A stretch of 56,204 nucleotides of DNA from HGM04593 sp045612305 (GTDB lineage: Bacteria > Bacteroidota > Bacteroidia > Bacteroidales > Bacteroidaceae), in contig JAZKYU010000061.1 in assembly GCA_045612305.1 (NCBI GenBank), forward strand, positions 1 to 56,204, written 5' to 3'. Numbering within the stretch: the stretch's first letter is position 1; each line of letters starts with the position of its first letter. Shown in pieces: positions 8,644-16,672 of this stretch. Both the position numbers and the translations under genes were made by a program. The notes under the pieces were generated by a model, which did not search any database, was not told the origin of the DNA, and was given only the letters and a program-made list of their open reading frames with translations.

Positions 8644-8674
8644 CGAAGATATATATATTTTTTATCTCAACAAA
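8644..8674 (-). promoter_or_regulatory. Promoter of the trp leader-trpB2 unit
   Basis: On the minus strand TTTG (8674-8671), 19 bases, TATCTTCG (8651-8644). Spacing and both boxes fit the Bacteroidota sigma factor consensus. Transcription would start near 8638, giving a 5' leader of roughly 190 bases. Confidence 0.75.
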
Positions 8675-8698
8675 TAATTACAATAAAAATATTGCACT

Positions 8699-9400
8699 CT
8701 ACTCAAAATAGAGCGACAACACTATCATTTTAGAAACCACCTTGTCTACCGAGTGGGTAAACTTAAGGTCGTTATCGTCGGTGAGGTCTTTGCGGTTTTT
8801 CTCGAGCACATCGGTGAGGCTGAAAGCAAATTTAAGCTCGGGTATAAGCTTGAAGAAAGGGAGATAAAAGTCGCAACCCATACCCACCTCGAACATACAG
8901 TCGAACTTTTTAAACAATATGGGGCGGTTTTTCTTCACCGTGAGGTTTACCATAGGTGCAACACCCGCTGTGAGGTAGGGGCGATAGTTGTTGAAACGCT
9001 CGGCTGTATACTTCACGTGCAACGGAAAGGCCAGATAAGTGGTCTTCACCTGCTGGCTCTCCTTAAGCCCGCTCTTTGCATTGCAAAATTTTATGGTGTT
9101 CTGCCCAAAGTGCAAAGTGGGCAAGAGGCGCAGTGAAAACTGGCTGTTCAAGCGCAAGTCGGCAAGCACACCCACGGTGAAACCGGGGTTGTACGAGGGT
9201 ATATCGGCAAACCACTGCTCGCCGTTTTCGGTAACAAAGCCGTTGTTGTAAAATTCCATATCCTGCATGTGCAAGCCCACAAAAAAGCCGTAGTGCAGGC
9301 GACGATAGTCTATGTATGGCTTGTTCTGCACCTTGCGCTCCTGCGCAAAGAGCGACAAAGGCAACACAAGCAACAATAATATGTATAATATTCTCTTCAT
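8699..9400 (-). CDS. porT: PorT family protein, type IX secretion
   Basis: 233 aa outer membrane beta-barrel protein with a signal peptide ending near LFAQ. The N-terminal DYRRLHYGFFVGLHMQDMEF segment and the repeated amphipathic strands are characteristic of PorT, which is required for gliding and type IX secretion in Bacteroidota. It has its own promoter and is followed by the trp leader promoter, so it is probably monocistronic. With PorU and PorV in this window it supports a working type IX system; PorK-PorN are not in view. Confidence 0.85.
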   Translation of the reverse strand: MKRILYILLLLVLPLSLFAQERKVQNKPYIDYRRLHYGFFVGLHMQDMEFYNNGFVTENGEQWFADIPSYNPGFTVGVLADLRLNSQFSLRLLPTLHFGQNTIKFCNAKSGLKESQQVKTTYLAFPLHVKYTAERFNNYRPYLTAGVAPMVNLTVKKNRPILFKKFDCMFEVGMGCDFYLPFFKLIPELKFAFSLTDVLEKNRKDLTDDNDLKFTHSVDKVVSKMIVLSLYFE

Positions 9401-9442
9401 AACATTCTAAATAACGTGTTTCAGGGCCTCTTATTGCCTTTG

Positions 9443-9474
9443 CGAAGGTAAAAAAAAGAGAGAATATATGCAAA
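9443..9474 (-). promoter_or_regulatory. Promoter of porT
   Basis: On the minus strand TTTG (9474-9471), 20 bases, TACCTTCG (9450-9443), followed 43 bases later by the porT ATG. Confidence 0.72.
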
Positions 9475-9528
9475 TTGTAAAAAAATGTTAAAAGACAAAA
9501 ATTATAGACGGCATATTACAAAAAGCAC

Positions 9529-9536
9529 TATCTTCG
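9529..9536 (+). promoter_or_regulatory. -7 promoter element of the ferredoxin gene
   Basis: TATCTTCG, 33 bases upstream of the ferredoxin ATG. No TTTG box at the usual distance. Confidence 0.5.
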
Positions 9537-9569
9537 TGGCTGATAAAATACAATTAAAATTTTACAACT

Positions 9570-9737
9570 ATGGCTTACGTTATTTCAGACGACTGCGTTG
9601 CTTGCGGTACATGTATCGACGAGTGTCCTCAGGGTGCAATTTCAGAGGGTGACAAATATTCTATCAACCCCGATATGTGCATCGATTGCGGTTCTTGCGC
9701 CGGTGTTTGTCCTTCAGAGGCTATCCACGAGGCTTAA
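9570..9737 (+). CDS. 2[4Fe-4S] ferredoxin
   Basis: 55 aa, clostridial-type bacterial ferredoxin. Two CxxCxxCxxxCP motifs bind one cluster each (C9, C12, C15, C19 and C37, C40, C43, C47). The length matches the family. It carries low-potential electrons in the cytoplasm, for example for pyruvate:ferredoxin oxidoreductase or hydrogenase. It is monocistronic, with its own -7 element and a strong terminator, and uses codons typical of a highly expressed gene (GGT, CGT, TGC). Confidence 0.95.
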   Translation: MAYVISDDCVACGTCIDECPQGAISEGDKYSINPDMCIDCGSCAGVCPSEAIHEA

Positions 9738-9765
9738 TTAAAGCGCAGCACAAGCAAAAAAGATG

Positions 9766-9801
9766 AAACGAGCCCGCCTAAAAAGTCGGGCTCGTTTTTT
9801 T
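9766..9801 (+). terminator. Terminator of the ferredoxin gene
   Basis: An 11-bp perfect stem (9766-9776 with 9787-9797), a ten-base loop and a run of T, 28 bases past the stop codon. Confidence 0.9.
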
Positions 9802-9842
9802 AACAACTCCACACAAAAAACGTATATAAACACAAGGTTTTT

Positions 9843-9935
9843 ATGAAACTCCTGCTTCACATAATTATTAAATCGATAATAATAACGCTTGTCTCCGTAG
9901 CCGTGTACCTTTTTTATATAAATGTTATAGCATAG
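9843..9935 (+). CDS. Possible 30-residue membrane peptide
   Basis: A 30-codon ORF, ATG to TAG, almost wholly hydrophobic (rich in I, L and V) after MKLLLH with one internal lysine, so it would form a single transmembrane helix. It sits alone between the ferredoxin terminator and the terminator hairpin after rubrerythrin. No promoter box is clear. It may be chance in AT-rich sequence; no known small protein is recognised. Confidence 0.28.
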   Translation: MKLLLHIIIKSIIITLVSVAVYLFYINVIA

Positions 9936-9969
9936 CACCAAGCCACGTTTTTACAGAAAACATACAAAT

Positions 9970-9999
9970 AACCCCTGCGCACAACAGTGCACAGGGGTT
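9970..9999 (-). terminator. Terminator of the rubrerythrin gene
   Basis: Hairpin with AACCCCTG/CAGGGGTT outer arms and a GCAC/GTGC inner stem. On the minus strand it lies 25 bases past the rubrerythrin stop and is followed by TTATTTGT. Confidence 0.65.
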
Positions 10000-10024
10000 T
10001 ATGCTAAACCTATAAAACTCTTTT

Positions 10025-10564
10025 TTAATAGTTCTCGGGCTTAATTTGGAAGTATGCCTTGGGATGCGCACACACGGGGCACATCTCGGGAGCCATCTTG
10101 CCAAAGTGCAAGTGACCGCAGTTGCGACACTGCCACACGCTGTCTTGCTCGCGGCTAAATACCTGACCGTTCTGCACGTTCTGCAAGAGTTTCTTGTAAC
10201 GCTCCTCGTGAGTAGCCTCAACCTTTGCAACAGCGTCGAACATTGCAGCTATCTCCATAAAGCCCTCCTCGCGAGCCTCCTGTGCCATAGTGGGGTACAT
10301 GTCGGTCCACTCGTAGTTCTCACCTGCTGCTGCGTCTACAAGGTTCTCGGCGGTATCACCGATGCCGTGAGCGAGCTTAAACCACAATTTAGCGTGCTCT
10401 TTCTCCTGGTCGGCAGTCTCTTGGAAGATTGCAGCAATCTGCTCAAAACCCTCTTTCTTTGCCTTGCTTGCGTAGTATGTATATTTGTTACGTGCCTGGC
10501 TCTCACCAGCAAAAGCGGCCATCAAGTTGGCTTCTGTCTTTGTTCCTTTCAATGATTTATCCAT
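10025..10564 (-). CDS. rbr: Rubrerythrin
   Basis: 179 aa, full family length. An N-terminal ferritin-like four-helix domain carries di-iron ligands (E21, ETADQEKEH around 49-57, EAREE around 96-100, and E117-H119). A C-terminal rubredoxin-like domain has Cys pairs C146/C149 and C162/C165. It reduces H2O2 to water in anaerobes, using electrons from rubredoxin or ferredoxin-type donors. It stands alone between its terminator and a repeat-rich upstream region that may hold regulator sites. Confidence 0.95.
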   Translation of the reverse strand: MDKSLKGTKTEANLMAAFAGESQARNKYTYYASKAKKEGFEQIAAIFQETADQEKEHAKLWFKLAHGIGDTAENLVDAAAGENYEWTDMYPTMAQEAREEGFMEIAAMFDAVAKVEATHEERYKKLLQNVQNGQVFSREQDSVWQCRNCGHLHFGKMAPEMCPVCAHPKAYFQIKPENY

Positions 10565-10594
10565 ATTTGTAAACTTTTTATGTAAATTAACTTG

Positions 10595-10632
10595 TGCAAA
10601 TATCGTTATTTTTTTAACAATTGCAAATATCG
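10595..10632 (-). promoter_or_regulatory. Direct repeats upstream of rubrerythrin
   Basis: An 11-base element, CGATATTTGCA on the minus strand, occurs at 10605-10595 and 10632-10622, 27 bases apart, about 30-70 bases before the rubrerythrin start. The copies may be operator sites for an oxidative-stress regulator or degenerate promoter elements (TATTTG resembles the -7 box). No regulator can be named. Confidence 0.4.
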
Positions 10633-10681
10633 CCTACTATTTATTTACTTAATAATTCATAAAACAACAGCAGGCGATATT
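10626..10681. repeat. Inverted repeat between fumarase and rubrerythrin genes
   Basis: A 10-base arm at 10626-10635 is the inverse of 10672-10681, with about 36 bases between. One arm overlaps a copy of the rubrerythrin upstream direct repeat. No U-tract follows, so it may be a weak fumarase terminator or part of an operator array. Confidence 0.5.
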
Positions 10682-10704
10682 TTGTTCTCTACAAAGGCAA
10701 CTTT

Positions 10705-12351
10705 TTACTTGCAGCTACCCGGGCAACGGGGTTTTATCTGCTTGAAGAAGTCGTTACCCTTGTCGTCGACGAGGATGAAGGCAGGGAAGTCCTCTACCTC
10801 AATTTTCCAGATAGCCTCCATACCAAGCTCGGGATACTCCACACACTCAATGCTCTTTATGTTGTTCTGTGCGAGGATAGCTGCGGGGCCACCGATAGAG
10901 CCAAGGTAGAAACCGCCGTGTTTCTTGCAAGCGTCGGTTACCTGCTGCGAGCGGTTACCCTTTGCAAGCATAATCATTGAGCCACCGTTCTCTTGGAAGA
11001 GGTCGACATAAGAGTCCATACGACCTGCTGTGGTGGGGCCCATAGAGCCACAAGGCATACCTGCGGGTGTTTTTGCAGGACCAGCATAGTAGATGGGGTG
11101 GTCTTTTATGTATTGAGGAAGACCCTCGCCACGGTCGATGCGTTCTTTGAGCTTAGCGTGTGCAATGTCGCGACCAACGATAATTGTTCCGTTCAAAGAC
11201 AAGCGGGTTGCAATGGGATACTGGGAAAGCTGTGCACAAACCTCTTTCATAGGGCGGTTAAGGTCTACACGCACAATGTCGCCCTCGCCTGCGTTGCGCA
11301 ACTCTTCGGGGATGAGGGTTGCGGGCTGGTCGTCGAGTTTCTCAATCCATATACCGTCTTTGTTAATCTTTGCTTTAATGTTGCGGTCGGCACTACAGCT
11401 AACACCCATACCCACAGGGCAGCTTGCGCCGTGACGGGGCAGACGTACCACGCGTATATCGTGGGCAAGATACTTACCACCAAACTGCGCACCAAGACCT
11501 ATGCGGTGTGCCTCGTCGAGAAGCTGTTTCTCGAGCTCTATATCGCGGAAGGCGCGGCCTGTCTCGTCGCCTGTTGTGGGGAGGTTGTCGTAGAAGTGTG
11601 TAGATGCAAGCTTAACGGTGAGAAGGTTTTTCTCGGCCGATGTACCACCTATAACAAACGCAATGTGATAGGGAGGACAAGCTGCTGTACCCAGGCTCTT
11701 CATCTTCTCTACAAGGAAGGGGATGAGGGTTGCGGGGTTCAAGAGAGCTTTTGTCTCCTGGTAGAGATATGTTTTGTTGGCCGAGCCACCACCCTTAGTA
11801 ACCATAAGGAATTTATACTCCATACCCTCGGTGGCCTCTATGTCTATTTGTGCAGGGAGGTTGCAACGTGTGTTCACCTCGTCGTACATATTTAGAGGGG
11901 CGTTCTGGCTATAGCGCAAGTTCTCCTGTGTGTAGGTGTCGTAAACACCGCGTGCAAGAGCCTCTTCGTCGCAGAAACCGGTCCACACCTGCTGGCCTTT
12001 TTCGCCGTGGATGATGGCTGTTCCCGTGTCCTGACACAAGGGAAGCTGTCCCTTGCAAGCAACCTCGGCGTTGCGCAAGAAGGTGAGAGCTACATATTTG
12101 TCGTTCTCGCTTGCTTCGGGGTCGGTGAGAATTTTTGCAACCTGCTCGTTGTGGGCACGGCGCAACATAAACGACACATCGCGGAAGGCTGTGCGCGACA
12201 TAAGGGTAAGAGCCTCGGGAGATACTTTCAGCATGGGTTTACCTTCGAACTCACCAACCGATACACCCTCTTTAGACAAGAGATAATACTCGGTGGTGTC
12301 GGCGCCCTGTTGAAACATGTGGGCAAACTTAAATTCGGGAATTGCTGCCAT
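10705..12351 (-). CDS. fumA: Fumarate hydratase, class I (Fe-S)
   Basis: 548 aa, full length for the single-chain class I enzyme that interconverts fumarate and malate. The N-terminal cluster domain has candidate [4Fe-4S] cysteines in LPLCQDTGTAI, TAACPPYH and GASCPVGMG; the C-terminal swivelling domain contains KGNRSQQ and GSIGGPAA. The cluster is oxygen sensitive, which fits an anaerobe that uses the enzyme in the reductive succinate branch. It lies 48 bases downstream of hflX on the same strand. The C terminus ends in a CPGSC cluster. Confidence 0.94.
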   Translation of the reverse strand: MAAIPEFKFAHMFQQGADTTEYYLLSKEGVSVGEFEGKPMLKVSPEALTLMSRTAFRDVSFMLRRAHNEQVAKILTDPEASENDKYVALTFLRNAEVACKGQLPLCQDTGTAIIHGEKGQQVWTGFCDEEALARGVYDTYTQENLRYSQNAPLNMYDEVNTRCNLPAQIDIEATEGMEYKFLMVTKGGGSANKTYLYQETKALLNPATLIPFLVEKMKSLGTAACPPYHIAFVIGGTSAEKNLLTVKLASTHFYDNLPTTGDETGRAFRDIELEKQLLDEAHRIGLGAQFGGKYLAHDIRVVRLPRHGASCPVGMGVSCSADRNIKAKINKDGIWIEKLDDQPATLIPEELRNAGEGDIVRVDLNRPMKEVCAQLSQYPIATRLSLNGTIIVGRDIAHAKLKERIDRGEGLPQYIKDHPIYYAGPAKTPAGMPCGSMGPTTAGRMDSYVDLFQENGGSMIMLAKGNRSQQVTDACKKHGGFYLGSIGGPAAILAQNNIKSIECVEYPELGMEAIWKIEVEDFPAFILVDDKGNDFFKQIKPRCPGSCK

Positions 12352-12399
12352 TTTCTTTCAGTTTTTATGTTTAACAAATATTATTTATACTCTAGGGGT

Positions 12400-13653
12400 T
12401 TATTGTTCTTCGTCGTAGGTTTGATAGAGGAAGTCGTTGTAGGGATATTTTTGCACGTGAAGCTCGCACACACGCTTGTATATCACCTCTTTAAGGTTTT
12501 CTATATTCTGCTTCTCGCGTGCCGATATGAAGATGCAGTTGTCGGCAAGTTGGGCCATCCACGAGGCTTTGAGCTCGTCGAGGGTGATGTTCTCTTTTGT
12601 GCGGGGGGTGAGGTCGTCTTCCTCTTTCTGCACATAAGTAAAGGCGTCTATCTTGTTGAACACCACCATCAAGGGCTTGTCGCCACAGTTTAGGTCGGCA
12701 AGGGTTTTGTTCACAACCGCTATCTGGTCTTCAAACTCGGGGTGCGACACATCGACAACGTGGAGCAGGAGGTCGGCCTCACGCACCTCGTCGAGGGTAG
12801 ACTTAAAAGACTCTACAAGGTCGGTGGGGAGCTTGCGTATAAAACCTACAGTGTCGGACAAAAGGAAGGGTAGGTTTTCTATAATCACTTTGCGCACCGT
12901 GGTATCGAGGGTGGCAAAAAGCTTGTTTTCGGCAAAGACCTCGCTCTTTGCAAGCAAGTTCATAAGGGTAGACTTTCCAACGTTGGTGTACCCCACAAGC
13001 GCCACACGTATGAGACGGCCACGGTTTTTGCGCTGTATAGACTTTTGACGGTCTATCTGCGAAAGCTGCTCTTTGAGTAACGACATGCGGCCTAGGATTA
13101 TACGGCGGTCCATCTCGAGCTGTGTCTCACCGGGACCACGAAGACCCACGCTACCGCCCTTGCCGCTTCCCGAGCCACCACCCTGACGTTCGAGGTGGGT
13201 CCACAAGCGTTGCAGACGAGGGAGCATATATTTATACTGCGCAAGCTCCACCTGCACTTTTGCGTGGGCGGTTTGCGCACGCATCGCAAAGATGTCGAGG
13301 ATGAGCGATGTGCGGTCGAGTATCTTTATCTTGAGCTCTTTTTCTATGTTTCGCAGCTGTTTTGCCGACAGCTCGTCGTCGAAGATAACCATACCTATCT
13401 CGTCGTCGGTATCCTTACGCATCTCTACGTACTCGGCTATCTCTATGAGTTTTCCGCTACCCACATATGTCACAGGGTGCGGGTGATCTATTCTTTGTGT
13501 AAAGCGCTTCACAACCTCGGCACCTGCTGTTTGAGCAAGAAACTCAAGCTCGTCGAGGTACTCGTTGGTCTTGCGCTCGTTCTGAGTCGATGTTATAAGA
13601 CCTACCAATATGGCGGTCTCCTTTTTGGTGGTGGATATTACAAATTCCTTCAT
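12400..13653 (-). CDS. hflX: GTPase HflX
   Basis: 417 aa ribosome-associated GTPase that splits stalled 70S particles in other bacteria. An N-terminal HflX domain and linker lead to GPGETQLEMDRR, then the G domain with the P-loop GYTNVGKST (G1), DTVGF (G3) and NKID (G4). The C-terminal tail is acidic. It lies 75 bases after dprA on the same strand, with no clear promoter between. Confidence 0.95.
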   Translation of the reverse strand: MKEFVISTTKKETAILVGLITSTQNERKTNEYLDELEFLAQTAGAEVVKRFTQRIDHPHPVTYVGSGKLIEIAEYVEMRKDTDDEIGMVIFDDELSAKQLRNIEKELKIKILDRTSLILDIFAMRAQTAHAKVQVELAQYKYMLPRLQRLWTHLERQGGGSGSGKGGSVGLRGPGETQLEMDRRIILGRMSLLKEQLSQIDRQKSIQRKNRGRLIRVALVGYTNVGKSTLMNLLAKSEVFAENKLFATLDTTVRKVIIENLPFLLSDTVGFIRKLPTDLVESFKSTLDEVREADLLLHVVDVSHPEFEDQIAVVNKTLADLNCGDKPLMVVFNKIDAFTYVQKEEDDLTPRTKENITLDELKASWMAQLADNCIFISAREKQNIENLKEVIYKRVCELHVQKYPYNDFLYQTYDEEQ

Positions 13654-13728
13654 TAAGCGTCGTTATTCAAAAAACTTTTGCTAATATACAACAAAATATT
13701 AAGTGGTGGTTTCAAAAACAGGAGGAAG

Positions 13729-14856
13729 TTAAATGAGAGCACGATAACAACCGCCTGCAACCGCTTTCACATAGCCCTTCATCTCCATATCGAAGAGCAG
13801 GGGCATCAACACATTTATGGGCATATCGACCTTAACCACAAGCAAGTTTATCTGCATACCATCGGAGGAGCTTTTAAGCAGCTTTATAATGTCGGCCTCT
13901 TGGGGTGATAGCTCGGGGAAGAGCTCGGCTTGCTGGGGTTTGTTTTTTTGTATAGTAGCCCAGTTCATAGCCTCAACAAAGTCGTAGGCCGATGTAACAA
14001 GTGCCGCACGGTTGCGCGCCACAAGTTCGTTGCAGCCACAAGAGTATTGGTCGGTAACCCTACCGGGGAAGGCAAACACATCGCGTGAGTACCCTTGAGC
14101 TATTGAGGCGGTGATGAGCGAGCCTCCTTTTGATGCCGACTCTACAACCAACGTTGCGTCGGCAAGGCCGGCAACTATTCTGTTGCGCTGAACAAAAAAC
14201 AGAGGCAAGGGGTTGGTTTCGCTCATAAACTCTGTGAGAAGGCCACCACCCTGCTCTATCATCTTTTTTGCCACGCTACGATGCACCTGTGGGTAAAGGC
14301 GGTCGAGCCCGTGAGCAAGCACGCCCACGGTGGGCAAGCCCGCATCGAGAGCCGCTTTATGGGCACAGATATCTATGCCGTAGGCAAGGCCGCTTACTAT
14401 GAGAGTGTCGGGAAGGAGGGCTGCAAGGTCGCGCACAAAAGCCGTACACATATCCTTGCCATACTCCGTAGCGTGACGCGTGCCCACAATAGAGACTATG
14501 TGCCTTGCGTTAAAAGGTGTGTCGCCCAAAGAGTAGAGGGCGATGGGGGCGTCGGGGCACTCGAAGAGGCGTGTGGGGTAGTTGCTGTCGTTGAGACAGG
14601 TGAGCTTTATCCCCTTTTCCTGCACAAAGTCCATCTCGCGCTTTGCACGCTCTATGATGCTCTTGTCGCGCAAAGCCGCAACAAGTGCGGGCGAGGCCGC
14701 GGGTAGAAAGTCGTTTATATAGTCGAGGTTTTCGAAGAGCTCTTTTGCGCTGCCGGCAGCCTCGAGTATTTGACGAAGAAGAGCAGGGTTCTGTACCTGC
14801 ACCCGTGAGAGCGCAAGTATAGAAACCTGCTCGTTTATGTCGGCGTTGTAACCCAC
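13729..14856 (-). CDS. dprA: DNA-processing protein DprA
   Basis: 375 aa. DprA loads RecA on incoming single-stranded DNA in transformation. The Rossmann-like core is seen as SIVGTRHATEYG, SGLAYGIDICAHKAAL and SASKGGSLITA, with a C-terminal winged helix (about 310-375). The start codon is GTG and overlaps the TAG stop of the upstream TPR lipoprotein gene by one base (TAGTG), so translation is probably coupled. Whether the organism is competent cannot be told; dprA is common in non-competent bacteria. Confidence 0.93.
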   Translation of the reverse strand: MGYNADINEQVSILALSRVQVQNPALLRQILEAAGSAKELFENLDYINDFLPAASPALVAALRDKSIIERAKREMDFVQEKGIKLTCLNDSNYPTRLFECPDAPIALYSLGDTPFNARHIVSIVGTRHATEYGKDMCTAFVRDLAALLPDTLIVSGLAYGIDICAHKAALDAGLPTVGVLAHGLDRLYPQVHRSVAKKMIEQGGGLLTEFMSETNPLPLFFVQRNRIVAGLADATLVVESASKGGSLITASIAQGYSRDVFAFPGRVTDQYSCGCNELVARNRAALVTSAYDFVEAMNWATIQKNKPQQAELFPELSPQEADIIKLLKSSSDGMQINLLVVKVDMPINVLMPLLFDMEMKGYVKAVAGGCYRALI

Positions 14857-16553
14857 TATTTTAGGATAGCTTTAAAGGCTTGGTCGTTGGCATATTTTGC
14901 AAACTCAAGGTCGCCAAGAGCTTTCTGCGCCATAGAGGGATCGAGCTTAATAGCGTTCTTGAGACCGTCGTAGATGAGCGCGGCGTTGCCTGTGCGCGCG
15001 CCAAGAACAGCTTTTATGTAGTGTGTTGTTGCGTCGGGGTTTTTAATCGATGCGATAGTCTTTTTGGCTGTGCTATAGTCGGCATCGAGAAGCTGGGCAA
15101 GAGCAGTGCTGTTAGAAGGCTCTTTCTCGAGCAAGTAAGCAGCGCGGCCATACAAGCCCTGTGCTATGTAGAGGTTGCCAAGTGCCTCATCGCCAGCCTT
15201 TGCACCTGCACCCATAGCCATATAAGACTCTGCTGCAGCTACGTTACCCTCGAGTAACTCCAAGTAACCAAGGTTTACGTTCACCTCGGGAGCTTTACCG
15301 TCGACCTTTGCAGCCTTTGCAAAATACTCTTTTGCGGTAGCATAGTCGCCTGCGTTGTAGGCAAGAACGCCCAAGTTATTGTAACCACGGTAGTCGTTGG
15401 GGTGGAGTTGTGTTGCTGTTGTGTAGATAACTTTTTTCTCCTTAACATCGTCGGTGAGGATAGCCGAGTAAAGTATCTCCTCGAGCGAGAGCTCTTTGGG
15501 GTCGGCAGCAAACTGCTCTATAATCTCGTCGTCGGAACGACCGATAAGCTGGTAGTTAAGGGTGATGCGGGCACGACGAAGCTGGGGCAAAATTTCATCG
15601 GCAAGGTCTTTGTAAACCGACGAGATGTTCTTTATCTGCTGCTCACGCTCCTCGGGCTCGTTGTACATAGAGAGCACACGCAAGATAATCTCTTTGTCGG
15701 GAAGCTCTGACTTTGAAACAAGCTCTCTAAAGCCATCCCAATCTTCGGCTGTGTAGTCGGCATCGAGATAGCCCTCCAACTGAGCCTTCTTCATCTCTTT
15801 CTTCACAAACTTCGATGTGTTTTCCTCGCGGCCGGTTGCAATATCGGTATTGAGCAACATACCACCGTCGGGAGAAGCGTAGGCCGAAATTTCCACGTTA
15901 TCGACAACCTTGTTCTCGGCATCGGCTGCAACATCACGCATTGTAGCTGTGAGCTCGTTTATAGACTGGCTCTTGAGCTCTGCAGCACGCAGGTTGGTCT
16001 GCTGTATGAGGAACATGATGTTAGCCTCCTTGGCCTGCTTGATAACACGCTGGAAAGCGTCCTCGCCAAGAGCTATCTTTGCGCTCTTTGCTGTAGAGCG
16101 GTAGAGCTGCGATGTTGCTATGCAACCGTCGGCTATCTTAACCTCGGGGAGATTGTAGGTCTTGTCGCCCTTCTTAACGGTGAAGTTTAGGTACAAAGCC
16201 GCTTTCTCCATAGCAGGGATATAGTCGAAGTTCATCTTCATTACGAAGTTTCCACCCTTGTCGTAGAGGATGGTGCGGTTGTTGCCGCGCACCTTCTCAC
16301 CCTGGAAGATAACAGACTCTGCTGTGGCAGAGCCGCCATCGTACTTGAGCACGGGTGTGATGGTGAGAATAGATTTTTTATTGAAGAACTTGGCGGGGAA
16401 CTTACCGTCGACTGTTACGGGAATTTCACTGCCAACAACTTCGAGCACCTGGGGTGTTACGGTAAAATACTCTGCGGGAAGCTCGCCCATTTTAGAGCTA
16501 CAAGAGCAGAAAAAGAGCACCACGAGAGATAGCAAGAATGATAGTTTTTTCAT
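14856..16553 (-). CDS. TPR lipoprotein of the envelope
   Basis: 565 aa. The signal peptide has a lipobox near residues 14-18 (FFCSCSSK). The middle (about 215-255) contains ISAYASPDGG and an RE/K-rich helix resembling the OmpA-like peptidoglycan-binding pattern. The C-terminal half has tetratricopeptide repeats (about 370-500). Similar proteins are common in Bacteroidales without a defined role; scaffolding at the peptidoglycan-outer membrane interface is inferred. It is transcribed from its own promoter and its stop overlaps the dprA start. Confidence 0.75.
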   Translation of the reverse strand: MKKLSFLLSLVVLFFCSCSSKMGELPAEYFTVTPQVLEVVGSEIPVTVDGKFPAKFFNKKSILTITPVLKYDGGSATAESVIFQGEKVRGNNRTILYDKGGNFVMKMNFDYIPAMEKAALYLNFTVKKGDKTYNLPEVKIADGCIATSQLYRSTAKSAKIALGEDAFQRVIKQAKEANIMFLIQQTNLRAAELKSQSINELTATMRDVAADAENKVVDNVEISAYASPDGGMLLNTDIATGREENTSKFVKKEMKKAQLEGYLDADYTAEDWDGFRELVSKSELPDKEIILRVLSMYNEPEEREQQIKNISSVYKDLADEILPQLRRARITLNYQLIGRSDDEIIEQFAADPKELSLEEILYSAILTDDVKEKKVIYTTATQLHPNDYRGYNNLGVLAYNAGDYATAKEYFAKAAKVDGKAPEVNVNLGYLELLEGNVAAAESYMAMGAGAKAGDEALGNLYIAQGLYGRAAYLLEKEPSNSTALAQLLDADYSTAKKTIASIKNPDATTHYIKAVLGARTGNAALIYDGLKNAIKLDPSMAQKALGDLEFAKYANDQAFKAILK

Positions 16554-16605
16554 CGGTTTATTTATTTTAAGAATTTGCTTTATTTGATGTATGTTAAAAA
16601 CTACG

Positions 16606-16636
16606 CGAAGATAAGTTTAATAATCCACTTTACAAA
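16606..16636 (-). promoter_or_regulatory. Promoter of the TPR lipoprotein-dprA unit
   Basis: On the minus strand TTTG (16636-16633), 19 bases, TATCTTCG (16613-16606). It lies between xerD and the lipoprotein gene. Confidence 0.75.
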
Positions 16637-16672
16637 CAAAAATACCCGAGCACAAATTATTTTTCATATTTT

